A DNA stretch of 64,000 nt from Maribellus sp. YY47 (GTDB lineage Bacteria > Bacteroidota > Bacteroidia > Bacteroidales > Prolixibacteraceae): positions 248,001 to 312,000 of the forward strand of contig NZ_JALGYW010000002.1 of NCBI RefSeq assembly GCF_023111095.1. The letters are read 5' to 3'. Below, piece after piece: positions 50,533-59,652 of the stretch. Made by a program: the position numbers and the translations under genes. Each line of letters begins with the position of its first letter. Position 1 is the first letter of the stretch. Under the pieces are notes generated by a model. That model was not told the origin of the DNA and did not search any database. It saw only the letters and a list, made by a program, of their open reading frames with translations.

Positions 50533-51906
50533 TTATCTTCTGACTTTTTCCAGTTTCAACCGGGCAAAATAGTCTTTTGATGCCCTTTTAACATGAGGCG
50601 AAAGCAGAACCGTGGCAATTACATTGGGGAAAGCCATCAATGCAAAAGCAATATCGATTAACCCGATGATCACCCGAAGATCGGAAACCGCACCAATAAT
50701 GATTACCGCGACGAACACATAATTATACAGATGTTGGTATTTTACACCGGCTACAAATCCCAAACATTTTACGCCATAGTATGGAAACGCAAACATGGTT
50801 GACATGGAAAAGAAAATCACAGAAATGATCAGGATGTATTTTCCAAACACGGGAATGGCCGAATCAAAAGCCTGAGCAGTCAGGGTAATTCCGTCGGCAT
50901 CGCTCACCAGCCAGGTATCTGTAATAATCAGCGCCAGTGCGGTCATGGTACATACAATGATGGTATCGATGATCGGGCCCAGCATAGCCACCAGTCCTTC
51001 GCGAATGGGTTCATTGGTTTTGGCAGCTCCATGTGCCATTGGTGCAGTTCCCAGTCCGGCTTCGTTGGAAAAAGCTGCCCGCCGAACGCCGGTTATAATC
51101 ACTGCGCCCATTGCTCCTCCCATAACCGCCTTTCCCGAAAAGGCATCCTCTAAAATAGTTTGGAACGCCGGAATAATATGCGTTGGATTAGAAAAAATGA
51201 TATACAAAACAGTTACGGTATACACCACCACCATGGTTGGCACCAGGCTACCGGTAACACTGCCAATTCGTTTAATACCACCAATAACCACCAGCCCGAC
51301 AATAACTGAAATTATAATTCCGATGATCAGGTTAGTGGTAAATGAAACCGGAATATTATTCGGAGCCAGCAACACATCGCCAATCATCTGGGTGAGCTGG
51401 TTGGCCTGAAACAAAGGAGAAACGCCAATCATTGCCATTAGGGCAAAGAAAATGGCCACCGGTTTCCAGTTTTTCCCAAGACCTTCGGTAATGTAATACA
51501 TCGGGCCTCCCTGAATTTCTCCGGCAGAATCTTTACCCCGAAACATTACGGCCAGCGAACAGGTAAAAAACTTGGTACTGACCCCCAACAAAGCGGAAAC
51601 CCACATCCAGAAAATAGCTCCCGGACCTCCCATGGTAATGGCAACCGCAACTCCGCTAACATTTCCCATCCCCACTGTTCCGGCCAGCGCAGTTGATAAG
51701 GCCTGGTAATGACGCAATTGCCCGGGTTCATCAGGGTCGTCGTATTTTCCGGTGAGAATTTTTAGTGCATGACCAAGGTATCGCAAAGGGGCCAGCCGCG
51801 AATAAATAAGAAAATAAAAACCACCGCCCAAAAGCAGTATTAAAATGGGTGCTCCCCAAATTCCATCTGAAACAGATATAATGAGCTGACCGAGTTTTTC
51901 AAACAT
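50533..51906 (-). CDS. Alanine/glycine:cation symporter (AGCS family)
   Basis: 457 residues with about eleven helices. The signature GTVGMGNVSGVAVAITMGGP near residue 75 and NEAGLGTAPMAHGAAKTNEP near 280 are typical of AgcS/AlsT sodium-coupled transporters. It imports alanine, glycine or D-alanine with Na+. It is the only obvious amino-acid transporter near the lysine-type cluster, but AGCS proteins do not carry lysine as far as known. Monocistronic as seen. Confidence 0.92.
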   Translation of the reverse strand: MFEKLGQLIISVSDGIWGAPILILLLGGGFYFLIYSRLAPLRYLGHALKILTGKYDDPDEPGQLRHYQALSTALAGTVGMGNVSGVAVAITMGGPGAIFWMWVSALLGVSTKFFTCSLAVMFRGKDSAGEIQGGPMYYITEGLGKNWKPVAIFFALMAMIGVSPLFQANQLTQMIGDVLLAPNNIPVSFTTNLIIGIIISVIVGLVVIGGIKRIGSVTGSLVPTMVVVYTVTVLYIIFSNPTHIIPAFQTILEDAFSGKAVMGGAMGAVIITGVRRAAFSNEAGLGTAPMAHGAAKTNEPIREGLVAMLGPIIDTIIVCTMTALALIITDTWLVSDADGITLTAQAFDSAIPVFGKYILIISVIFFSMSTMFAFPYYGVKCLGFVAGVKYQHLYNYVFVAVIIIGAVSDLRVIIGLIDIAFALMAFPNVIATVLLSPHVKRASKDYFARLKLEKVRR

Positions 51907-52023
51907 CTCACTAAGAAAGAAGAAAACATGTTAAAAAACAAATTACGCAAGAAAATGTAAAGAAAACTTGACTAATAAAGAAATGTAAAGTATGTTTAAC
52001 ATATTAAAACAAAATATACAACA

Positions 52024-52500
52024 ATGACTTGGTTTACTCTTCTTATTTTTTTCTCTTATCTGATATTAATTATCGCCATCATTCCCAAGTCTGCTTTTGA
52101 ATTTGACCTCCTTCAGATAAAATTCAACTTGCTTCCATATTGGAGTAAACTGATTTCATTGACTATTATTATTTCCGCAATTATCGCTTTTGTTTCAAAC
52201 AGGACTGCAGACAAAGCTTTAGAATATTTGGTAGCAACAATCAACCTTGCCCTATTTATTTTCCTTTTTTCGAGACAGAAAACAGAAGATGAATTCACAG
52301 AGCAGATTCGATTTAAATCCTTTACTTATTCCTTTGTATCATTTGTTGGAATGATTGGAGCTTTCAGTTCTTTGGGGCTTGCTAGTAAAGATGACAACTT
52401 TTTTTTGAATAATTTTTTGCTCAGTATACTTATTGGTACATCTATGCTTATGGCATTGATTTATTTTAACATTACAGTTTACAAGTCAAGAAAGGTCTGA
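52024..52500 (+). CDS. Small polytopic membrane protein, AT-rich
   Basis: 158 residues with four or five hydrophobic helices and short charged loops (SRQKTEDEFTEQIRFKS). It has no recognised motif. Such proteins (DUF2178-like) are often encoded next to a small Cro/C1-type regulator, and an XRE gene starts 38 bp downstream on the same strand. The gene is visibly richer in A+T than its neighbours, so it may have been gained by transfer. Confidence 0.6.
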   Translation: MTWFTLLIFFSYLILIIAIIPKSAFEFDLLQIKFNLLPYWSKLISLTIIISAIIAFVSNRTADKALEYLVATINLALFIFLFSRQKTEDEFTEQIRFKSFTYSFVSFVGMIGAFSSLGLASKDDNFFLNNFLLSILIGTSMLMALIYFNITVYKSRKV

Positions 52501-52538
52501 TTATTCCGAAGTACTTTACTCTGCCAAAACAAGCAAAA

Positions 52539-52739
52539 TTGAAAAATAGGATAAAAACAGAACGTGCTGTAAAAAACCTCACCCAAGACGACTTGGCTAA
52601 ACTAATACGTGTTTCCCGACAAACTATTAACTCAATTGAAACCGGTCGATATGTTCCATCTACTGTTTTAGCACTGAAAATCTCAGAGATATTTGAAAAG
52701 ACAGTAAATGAAATTTTTGAATTGGAGGATTCTGATTAA
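52539..52739 (+). CDS. Small XRE/Cro-C1 helix-turn-helix regulator (YozG-like)
   Basis: 66 residues: KNLTQDDLAKLIRVSRQTIN and SIETGRYVPSTVLALKISEI make up almost the whole protein, typical of stand-alone Cro/C1 regulators. The first codon is TTG at 52539; family members start with MKNRIKELR-type sequence, so this start is right. It probably regulates the membrane protein gene 38 bp upstream. Its stop is adjacent to the stop of the convergent phosphatase-family gene. Confidence 0.85.
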   Translation: MKNRIKTERAVKNLTQDDLAKLIRVSRQTINSIETGRYVPSTVLALKISEIFEKTVNEIFELEDSD

Positions 52740-53573
52740 TTACTTCAAAACGATTTTTACCAACACCGGAAAATGATCAGAAGGAAAACGATGATCTTTA
52801 AAATCAGCCAGCACTCCGTATTTCAACACTTTCACCTTGCTGTTTACAAACACATAGTCGATCCGGTCTTTCATCGGCGCATCCATTTTAAATCCCTGGA
52901 AAGTTCCAATCGGGCCAAATGGTGGTTCTTCGCTTAGTTCGCGGCTATCGGCCATGTATTTTTTGATCATTGCGATAGGTTCACTTTCGGGTGTCAGGTT
53001 AAAATCGCCCATCAGAATCACCGGAAAACCACTATTCCTTGCTATTTCCTTTATTTTATCGCGAATCAGTAAGGCTGAATTTTTGCGCGCTTCCACTCCC
53101 TGATGATCGAAATGCGTATTAAAAACAAAGAATTTCTTTCCGCTCACCTTCGATTGAAATTTCCCCCAGATGACAATGCGGTTACAGGCGGCATCCCAAC
53201 CCAATCCGGGCTTATCGCAGTTTTCCGAAAGCCAGAAATGGCCGTTATCCAAAAGAATAAATTTTGCAGTATTAAAAAAAAGGGGTGAAAATTCGCCTGC
53301 TTTGTCACCGTCGTCGCGGCCAACACCGATCCATTCAAAACCGGGTAAACCGCCTTCAACATCCTTAATCTGTCCGATAAAAGCTTCCTGCAAACCAAAG
53401 ATGTCTGCATCGTAATAGTCCAGCAATCCGTTTACCATGGTAACCCTGTTGGGCCAGGCATTTTCTCCGTCAGCCGGAGTGTTTAACCGTATGTTAAAAG
53501 TCATGATATTCATTTCCTGAGCTAAAAGAGTAAACGGAATCAGCAGAAAAATGAATGCAAATGCTTTCTTCAT
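52740..53573 (-). CDS. Endonuclease/exonuclease/phosphatase-family protein, secreted
   Basis: 277 residues from the ATG at 53573; six further codons are open but the chosen start gives a signal peptide (ending TLLA, near residue 18). Motifs: MNIMTFNIRLN, FGLQEAF with the metal Glu, VFNTHFDHQG, LMGDFNLTPESEP and RFPSDHFPV. This spacing is that of the sphingomyelinase/CCR4-like, Mg-dependent branch. It is only loosely related to the protein at 34185-34985. It is 5 bp downstream of an esterase gene and probably in the same transcript. Confidence 0.88.
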   Translation of the reverse strand: MKKAFAFIFLLIPFTLLAQEMNIMTFNIRLNTPADGENAWPNRVTMVNGLLDYYDADIFGLQEAFIGQIKDVEGGLPGFEWIGVGRDDGDKAGEFSPLFFNTAKFILLDNGHFWLSENCDKPGLGWDAACNRIVIWGKFQSKVSGKKFFVFNTHFDHQGVEARKNSALLIRDKIKEIARNSGFPVILMGDFNLTPESEPIAMIKKYMADSRELSEEPPFGPIGTFQGFKMDAPMKDRIDYVFVNSKVKVLKYGVLADFKDHRFPSDHFPVLVKIVLK

Positions 53574-53578
53574 AAAAA

Positions 53579-54538
53579 TTAATCCTCGCAAAAATCAAAC
53601 TGCTCGTATTTCGGATCTTTTTGAACTCCAGGTACAATTGTACGTCTGGATTCCTGCACTCCTTTAATTACGAAATCATAACAAAAATCGACGACTTCAT
53701 CCACATAATCAGTCATGGGCTTATTGGCGATTTCGTGAGCGGCGCCACAACTTGTGTGCAGCCAGAATGGAACTCCCAGCTTCTCCAGCTTCTCCGCGAT
53801 AGTGTATGATCCGTTCATCATGAGGTAGCCCGGATCATCTTGACCACAGTAGCGATGAGGAGCCGTAGCATAGGGAACAAGATTGTCGTCGGTTCCGTGA
53901 AATAAAAGCGAAGGCACGGCCGATTCATCATAGAGAACGGTAGTATCAGCAATTGCACCAGCCATACTGATTACTCCGGCAAACGACACCGGGCCGGAAT
54001 CAAGACCATAGCAGTAAGGAGGCTTATAGGCTGCCGCCAGCACCGTTTCGGCACCGGCACTGCTCCCCGCCAGTATTATTCGTTGAGGATCGATGGCATA
54101 TTGTTCCCGGTTTTCAATCAAAAAGAAAGTCGCATCCTGAAGATCTTCAACCGCAGCATCAATAGTATTCAACTTCACATTTGCCGGACATAGACAGCCA
54201 AAACCTTCGGGTGTTCCTTTTCGCAAAAGACGATACGAAATGGAAGCGACAACATATCCGTGACTGGCCATCTCATTGCAAAAATTCACGACTTTTTCCG
54301 AGTTCCGTGTTCCTCCTGAAAAACCACCACCGTGCACAAAAATAATTGTCGCACGTTCTGTTTCTGCATCACCTTGCGGCAGATAAATATCCAAATCCAG
54401 GTTTTCTCCGTCTTTGGTGGCATAGGTTACGGTTTCAGTCGATATTTCATCGAACGCAACACTTTGGTACCTGCCCTGTGCATGTGTAAGAATTGAGAGT
54501 GCAATGAAGACAAAACTTACCAACCAGTATCTTCTCAT
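53579..54538 (-). CDS. Secreted alpha/beta-hydrolase (carboxylesterase-like)
   Basis: 319 residues from the ATG at 54538; the open frame runs 64 codons further, but those codons cross a terminator-like hairpin and are not family sequence. Signal peptide about 1-19 (ending THA). Oxyanion block HGGGFSGG, nucleophile elbow GSSAGA, Asp in LFHGTDDNLVP and His in CGAAHEIA complete the triad. Two cysteine pairs suggest disulfides. It resembles feruloyl/acetyl-xylan esterase-type enzymes; substrate unknown. Followed at 5 bp by the phosphatase-family gene. Confidence 0.87.
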   Translation of the reverse strand: MRRYWLVSFVFIALSILTHAQGRYQSVAFDEISTETVTYATKDGENLDLDIYLPQGDAETERATIIFVHGGGFSGGTRNSEKVVNFCNEMASHGYVVASISYRLLRKGTPEGFGCLCPANVKLNTIDAAVEDLQDATFFLIENREQYAIDPQRIILAGSSAGAETVLAAAYKPPYCYGLDSGPVSFAGVISMAGAIADTTVLYDESAVPSLLFHGTDDNLVPYATAPHRYCGQDDPGYLMMNGSYTIAEKLEKLGVPFWLHTSCGAAHEIANKPMTDYVDEVVDFCYDFVIKGVQESRRTIVPGVQKDPKYEQFDFCED

Positions 54539-54586
54539 GTCTTTTTTCTGGTGAATATAATCATTTCGTGCGAAGGAGTGCAAATG

Positions 54587-54617
54587 AAAAATGGAATCCG
54601 TTTTAGATTCCATTTTT
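54587..54617. terminator. Bidirectional terminator-like hairpin
   Basis: AAAAATGGAATC, a 7-base loop and GATTCCATTTTT. Twelve-bp perfect stem that ends in T5 on both strands. It lies 160 bp after the ogt stop and just before the esterase start. Confidence 0.7.
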
Positions 54618-54777
54618 CCAGGGAGGTCCCTATTTCTTATCTTTTTATCTTCCTGATTTCGTGTTCCATTAAAACAAACGCTGAACCAAAACCACAAAAC
54701 CTCTGATTTATAGCAAACTAGAAAGTACATTGTTTAAAAATGATGTTCATACTGGGTTTCGCAGTCTCGATATGGGA

Positions 54778-55266
54778 CTAAAACAGAAGACTATTCTTGC
54801 CGCCGTAACGAAGTTCGTGCTGCAGCAACCACCGCTTTTTATCCAATCCTCCGGCATACCCGGTCAACTTTCCATTGGACCCGATAATGCGGTGACAGGG
54901 AATAATAACGGGAATGGGATTTTTGCCGTTTGCCAGACCAACGGCACGTGTATTTTTCTCCGAACCCGACAGAATGGCGATATCCAGGTAAGAAACGGTT
55001 TCCCCAAACGGAACTATTGAAACCAGCTGCCAAACTTTTTTCTGAAAATCAGTCCCTTCGGGATCTAAAGGAATATCAAAGACCAAACGTGTTCCGTCAA
55101 AATATTCATTTAGCTGAAGGATCACTTCCTCCATTACTGCAGGTTGCGACGTTGAAGATTTCCCTTCTTCTTCGACAAAAGAAATGGAAACAAGCGCTTT
55201 CTGAGTGGTGCTGATTTTGAGCCAGCCCACCGGAGAAAAAATGTATTGATCAAAAGTTTCTGGCAT
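54778..55266 (-). CDS. ogt: Methylated-DNA-[protein]-cysteine S-methyltransferase
   Basis: 162 residues. The methyl-accepting Cys lies in VIIPCHRIIGSNG, the helix-turn-helix region in VSIVPFGETVSYLDIA, and the C-terminal YAGGLDKKRWLLQHE completes the family signature. It removes the alkyl group from O6-methylguanine by self-alkylation. No Ada domain is present, so it is the Ogt form. It is separated from hydA by a strong terminator hairpin, so it has its own transcript. Confidence 0.95.
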   Translation of the reverse strand: MPETFDQYIFSPVGWLKISTTQKALVSISFVEEEGKSSTSQPAVMEEVILQLNEYFDGTRLVFDIPLDPEGTDFQKKVWQLVSIVPFGETVSYLDIAILSGSEKNTRAVGLANGKNPIPVIIPCHRIIGSNGKLTGYAGGLDKKRWLLQHELRYGGKNSLLF

Positions 55267-55274
55267 AACCTGAA

Positions 55275-55303
55275 AAATCCGGTACCACGAAGATACCGGA
55301 TTT
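55275..55303 (-). terminator. Rho-independent terminator of the hyd operon
   Basis: AAATCCGGTA, a 9-base loop and TACCGGATTT. On the minus strand the stem runs into TTTTTC. It lies 24 bp after the hydA stop codon. Confidence 0.85.
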
Positions 55304-55326
55304 CTCTGTTTTTTGATGTTTACCCA

Positions 55327-57117
55327 CTAATAACGTTCGCGTTTGGTATATTTCGTGTGTAATAAGTGATGCGACACTTCTCCCAACGGCTCTTTCAAGA
55401 AATCTTTATAGAGTTTGTGAACCTCCGGGTTTTCGTGAGATTTCCGTATTGGAAGCCCGCTGTCTTCGGCGTAAATAGCTTCAGCACGTTTTTGCCTGAT
55501 TTCGGCATTGGTTGGAATTGGTTGCCCTCCTCCTCCCAGGCATCCACCCGGACAGGCCATAAATTCAATAAAATGGTAATCGGCACTTCCGTTCTTCACC
55601 GAATCCATAACACTTTTTGCATTGATCAGGCCATGAGCAACCGCACATTTTAGCTCAACCCCATCCAGGAAAGCCCAGTCTTCCAATGGCTTCTCAATTT
55701 TCACAGAAGCTTCACGAACACCGTCCATCCCTCGCACTGGAATAATATTCAAATTTTCGAACGGCACTTCTCTGCCGGTAACAATCTCGTAAGCAGTCCT
55801 TAGCGCTGCTTCCATTACTCCGCCGGTTGCTCCAAAAATCACTGCTGCACCGCTTGACTCTCCCATTAAACGATCATATTTTGCCGGCTCCAGCTTTTTA
55901 AAGTCTAAACCGGCTTGTTTGATCAGAATGGCCAGTTCGCGGGTGGTCAATACATAATCCACATCGCGATAACCGCTGTCGTGCATTTCAGGGCGAAAAG
56001 CCTCATACTTTTTTGCGGTACACGGCATTATTGAAACCGACACTATTTTATCCGGCTCCAGGTTTCTGGCTTTGGCATAATAGGTTTTTGCCAGTGCACC
56101 AAACATCTGTTGCGGCGATTTACAGGTCGACAAATGTTTCAGATGATCGGGATACATATGCTCGATGTATTTGATCCATCCGGGCGAACAGGAAGTAGCC
56201 ATCGGTAGTTTCACTGTTTCATCTTTATCCACCAACGCTTTTTTCAAACGGGTCAACAGCTCGGTTCCTTCCTCCATAATGGTGAGGTCGGCGGTAAAAT
56301 CGGTATCGAGTACCGAGTCGAATCCCAATCGCTTTAATGCAGCGACCATCTTTCCCGTCACGCTTTCGCCGGGAGGCATGCCCAATTCTTCTCCCAAACC
56401 AACCCGCACCGCAGGAGCAGTCTGAACAATAACATGAAGATTGGGATTGGCAATGGCTTCCCATACTTCCTCAATGTAGTTCTTTTCGACCAGCGCACCG
56501 GTAGGACAATGGTTCACACATTGCCCGCAATTGGTGCAAACCACATCGCGCATCGCTTTTTCAAAGAAAGTAGTGATCTTCATTTGATCACCTTTGTGGG
56601 CCACAGTCAGCGCATTTACGCCCTGCAGCTCAGCACAGGTGCGCACACAACGCTGGCAGCGGATGCACTTGCTGTCATCTTTAATAATCGACGGCGAGTA
56701 CATATCGATCGAAAACTTCTTGAGCGGAACCAATTCGATAAATTCCTGTGTCATGATTTTGTATTCCGACGCCAGTGTTTGAAGTTCACAATTTCCGTTT
56801 CGGTAACATTTGGTACAATCTGCATTATGCTCCGCCAGCAAAAGCTCAATGATTTGTTTCCTTGAATTTCGAACTTTCAGGCTGTTGGTCAGGATCTCCA
56901 TCCCTTCTTCGCATGGCGTGGCGCAAGCCGCCGACAATCGTTTCTGCCCCACCACCTCGACCACACATACCCGGCAATTTCCGGCCACGCACAAATCTTT
57001 GTGATAACACAAAGTAGGAACTTTTATCCCCTGTGATTCAGCGGCTTCCAATATCGTTTTTCCCGCAAATATTTCAACGGGATATCCATTGATGGTTATA
57101 TTGACTTTTTTACTCAT
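55327..57117 (-). CDS. hydA: [FeFe] hydrogenase catalytic subunit of a NADH-linked trimeric enzyme
   Basis: 596 residues. Order: [2Fe-2S] domain with CYHKDLCVAGNCRVC, His-Cys3 [4Fe-4S] site HNADCTKCYRNGNC, two [4Fe-4S] motifs (CIRCQRCVRTC, CTNCGQCVNHCP), then the H-cluster domain with L1 TSCSPGWIKYIE, L2 MPCTAKKYEA and L3 FMACPGGCLGGGGQP. It reduces protons or oxidises H2. The genes for the NuoF- and NuoE-like subunits lie directly upstream (18 bp and 10 bp gaps), so this is the HydABC type, active in the cytosol. No hydEFG maturase genes are in the window. Confidence 0.96.
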   Translation of the reverse strand: MSKKVNITINGYPVEIFAGKTILEAAESQGIKVPTLCYHKDLCVAGNCRVCVVEVVGQKRLSAACATPCEEGMEILTNSLKVRNSRKQIIELLLAEHNADCTKCYRNGNCELQTLASEYKIMTQEFIELVPLKKFSIDMYSPSIIKDDSKCIRCQRCVRTCAELQGVNALTVAHKGDQMKITTFFEKAMRDVVCTNCGQCVNHCPTGALVEKNYIEEVWEAIANPNLHVIVQTAPAVRVGLGEELGMPPGESVTGKMVAALKRLGFDSVLDTDFTADLTIMEEGTELLTRLKKALVDKDETVKLPMATSCSPGWIKYIEHMYPDHLKHLSTCKSPQQMFGALAKTYYAKARNLEPDKIVSVSIMPCTAKKYEAFRPEMHDSGYRDVDYVLTTRELAILIKQAGLDFKKLEPAKYDRLMGESSGAAVIFGATGGVMEAALRTAYEIVTGREVPFENLNIIPVRGMDGVREASVKIEKPLEDWAFLDGVELKCAVAHGLINAKSVMDSVKNGSADYHFIEFMACPGGCLGGGGQPIPTNAEIRQKRAEAIYAEDSGLPIRKSHENPEVHKLYKDFLKEPLGEVSHHLLHTKYTKRERY

Positions 57118-57135
57118 TTTAATGTTCCGTTTTGG

Positions 57136-58320
57136 TTAATAGATCATTTCTTCCCGGAAATTCTCCACAATCGAAGAGAATGAATTAGCGACTGATTGTC
57201 CCAGGCCACACTTGGCAGTGTACTGCATGGTTTCAGTCAAACGCAACAATTTATCGAGATAAGCGGCCGGTTTGTCGCCCCGTTTTACCGCTTTAATTCC
57301 CAGCAAAAGCTGCTGACAACCCACCCGGCAAGGCGTACATTGCCCGCAAGATTCTTCCCGGAAGAATTCCAGGTAATTATCCAGCACATTGAACATCGAA
57401 CGCGAACTATTAAAAAGCATCATGGAACCTCCGGTCGGGAGTGAAATTCCGGTAAGTTTCCCTTTAAAACCAATAGCCGCATCTTTGAATTTTTTACGGG
57501 GCACCAGAAATCCCGATGCTCCACCAACCTGAACTGCTTTGGTATCTCCGTCTCCGAATTCATACACAAAATCCTGAAGACTCATACCCAGTTCCAATTC
57601 ATAAATTCCTGGTTTGGGAGTGTCTCCCGAAACCGAGAACAGTTTTGTCCCGCGGGAATATTGCACCCCCAGGTCATAAAATTTCTTAGCTCCGTATTTA
57701 AATATGGTAAACGTATGAACTAGTGTCTCCACGTTGTTGATCACCGTTGGTTTTCCGCGGTAACCCGATTGGGTTGGAAATGGCGGTTTATTACGCGGCT
57801 CTCCGCGTTTTCCTTCCATCGATTCCATCAACGCGGTTTCTTCGCCGCAAATGTAAGCGCCACTGCCCATAAAAACCCTGATCTTAAAATCGAGTTTTAT
57901 TTCGTTGCAGTAGTAATCAAATTCATCGAGCACTTTTTCAAGCTCTTCCTTTAAAAACTTGTATTCACCACGCAAGTAAATGTAGCCTTCGCGGGCGCCT
58001 GTGATGTATCCGCAAATGGCCATTGCGGTAAAAACCTTATACGGAACGCGCGAAAGAATCTCGCGGTCTTTGAACGTTCCCGGTTCTCCTTCATCTGCAT
58101 TACAAATCACATACTTTTCATCTGATTCGGCCTCTGCCGTAAGTTTCCATTTCAAACCGGTAGGAAAACCAGCTCCACCCCGCCCCTTCAATTCCGAGCT
58201 GATAAGTTCGTTGATCAGGTCCTGGGGAGTTTTTTTTATCGTGTTGGAAAGTACTTTCTCCCAATCGTTCTCATTTCTGAAAATGAAATCGACACGTTTT
58301 AATTGGTGTGAATTTGCCAT
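57136..58320 (-). CDS. hydB: NuoF-like flavoprotein subunit, short form (HydB)
   Basis: 394 residues. FMN/NADH loop GRGGAGFPTGLKW, NADH block GSGAYICGEETAL, and the N3-type cluster cysteines ESCGQCTPC...CGLG are intact. The usual HydB of bifurcating enzymes (about 600 residues) adds a thioredoxin-like ferredoxin at the front and two [4Fe-4S] motifs at the end; both are missing here, and the stop comes right after the cluster helix. The contrast with the fused protein at 1508-3850, which has both extras, is striking. It may therefore be a simple NADH-H2 enzyme rather than a ferredoxin-bifurcating one. Confidence 0.93.
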   Translation of the reverse strand: MANSHQLKRVDFIFRNENDWEKVLSNTIKKTPQDLINELISSELKGRGGAGFPTGLKWKLTAEAESDEKYVICNADEGEPGTFKDREILSRVPYKVFTAMAICGYITGAREGYIYLRGEYKFLKEELEKVLDEFDYYCNEIKLDFKIRVFMGSGAYICGEETALMESMEGKRGEPRNKPPFPTQSGYRGKPTVINNVETLVHTFTIFKYGAKKFYDLGVQYSRGTKLFSVSGDTPKPGIYELELGMSLQDFVYEFGDGDTKAVQVGGASGFLVPRKKFKDAAIGFKGKLTGISLPTGGSMMLFNSSRSMFNVLDNYLEFFREESCGQCTPCRVGCQQLLLGIKAVKRGDKPAAYLDKLLRLTETMQYTAKCGLGQSVANSFSSIVENFREEMIY

Positions 58321-58330
58321 GGATTTAATT

Positions 58331-58822
58331 TTAGTGGTACCCGTTACCGTTACTGCCGTTCTGTTTCAAGTACACCGAAAGTATTTCACGTACTTTTTCG
58401 GGAGTAAGCTCAGTATAAACGTCATCGTTTATGAGCATTGCCGGAGCTTTATGACACCACCCCAAACAATTGGTTTCCAGAAGTGTAAACAAATGATCGG
58501 GAGTAGTTTCGCCCAACTTAATTTTGAGCATGTCCTGGATGGCAAACAATACCTGGTTTTTCCCCTTCATGGCACAGGTAATGGTTTTACACACCCGAAT
58601 GGTGTACTTTCCGGTTGATTTGGTTTCAAGAAAGGAATAGAAAGTGGCCGTTCCGTAAACATCGGCAGCGGGAATATCCATTTCCCGGGCAATTTCTATC
58701 ATCGACAACTCAGAGAGGTATTTTTCCCTCTCCACCACTCCCTGCATAATCGGCAACAGACTTTCCCTTTTCCTACCGTGGATATCAGCCAGATCTTTGA
58801 TTAAAGTTTGGATCGGATCCAT
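58331..58822 (-). CDS. hydC: NuoE-like [2Fe-2S] subunit (HydC)
   Basis: 163 residues. The thioredoxin-fold cluster ligands are RVCKTITCAMKG and NCLGWCHKAP, with the expected spacing of about 40 residues between pairs. It carries electrons from the FMN subunit to the catalytic subunit. First gene of hydCBA (10-bp gap to hydB). Confidence 0.94.
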   Translation of the reverse strand: MDPIQTLIKDLADIHGRKRESLLPIMQGVVEREKYLSELSMIEIAREMDIPAADVYGTATFYSFLETKSTGKYTIRVCKTITCAMKGKNQVLFAIQDMLKIKLGETTPDHLFTLLETNCLGWCHKAPAMLINDDVYTELTPEKVREILSVYLKQNGSNGNGYH

Positions 58823-59235
58823 GAGTGAATTTTTTGGTTGTAAAATGGTTATTAGTTGTTATTGAGAAACAGAGCGCCCTGCGGGCCGGATCGGTCGTTG
58901 AATTCTGGTTGAATTTATTACAAAATATCGCAATCAGTCACTAACAAAAATAAGTAGGCAAAAACAAAAAAAACAGAAGATTTACATTATAATATAATGT
59001 TATTCAGCACCTTTCGCCATTTACAGAATAAATGAAGAATTTTTTCTTCAATTACCTAACATTTGTCATGTGAACATATGTTATACAATAGCTTTTCGGA
59101 GATTGATTTAACTATGCCTGAAGAACAGCTTCAATAATTAAAGATTTCTTAATCCTTTAAACAGAAAAATTGCAACCCCTTTCCATTTTTTTTGTTTAAA
59201 TTTATAGAGCCAGAAAACGAGAAAACAATTTTAAC
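58823..59235. other. Divergent promoter region upstream of hydC and the carboxypeptidase-regulatory-like gene
   Basis: 413 bp, very AT-rich in its middle part, without a supported gene. A TATTTTTG box on the minus strand at 58945-58952 fits TAnnTTTG for hydC, with a leader of about 120 nt; the -33 is weak. A perfect palindrome ATTATAATATAAT-type AT run lies near 58985-59000. I see no RNA structure. Confidence 0.4.
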
Positions 59236-59640
59236 ATGAAAACAGTTATCCTCACCCATGTCATTTTTATTTTGTGGATGCTACCAGGCCCGGGATGGGC
59301 ACAGGTGATTACCATTTCAGGGTATATTAATAACAGCATTAGCGGAAAAGCGATTGAAAATGTAAGTATCCTTGAAGCCAACTCGGGAGTCGGCACTATC
59401 TCGAATCAAAATGGATTTTACCGGCTTGTTCTAAAAGGAAAAGACATTGACCTGAAAATCTCAAACGATGGTTTTAAAGATTTCAGCAAACAGCTTTCGC
59501 TAAGCGCCGATACCACACTTGTTGTAAAACTTGTACCCAAAGCTGACGATAAACGCCGGCAGAAAAAAGCGGGCGAAATTCATGCCGAAGCAAAACCGGA
59601 AAAAAAATCGACGGATCAGCAAAATTGGAGTCCTTTTTGA
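59236..59640 (+). CDS. Secreted protein with carboxypeptidase D regulatory-like domain
   Basis: 134 residues. Signal peptide (ending WAQ near residue 22) followed by one beta-sandwich domain: ISGYINNSISGKAIENVSIL, ISNQNGFYRLVLKG and DLKISNDGFKDFSKQLSL fit the CarboxypepD_reg-like fold found at the N-terminus of SusC-type receptors and alone in small secreted proteins. The C-terminal 30 residues are highly charged (KRRQKKAGEIHAEAKPEKKS). No TonB plug follows. Function unknown. Confidence 0.75.
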   Translation: MKTVILTHVIFILWMLPGPGWAQVITISGYINNSISGKAIENVSILEANSGVGTISNQNGFYRLVLKGKDIDLKISNDGFKDFSKQLSLSADTTLVVKLVPKADDKRRQKKAGEIHAEAKPEKKSTDQQNWSPF

Positions 59641-59652
59641 GAGTCCTCCCGC

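Noticed and set aside
54539-54730. N-terminal extension of the esterase up to 54730
   Set aside because: It crosses a terminator-like hairpin and is not secretion-signal sequence; ATG 54538 gives a proper signal peptide.
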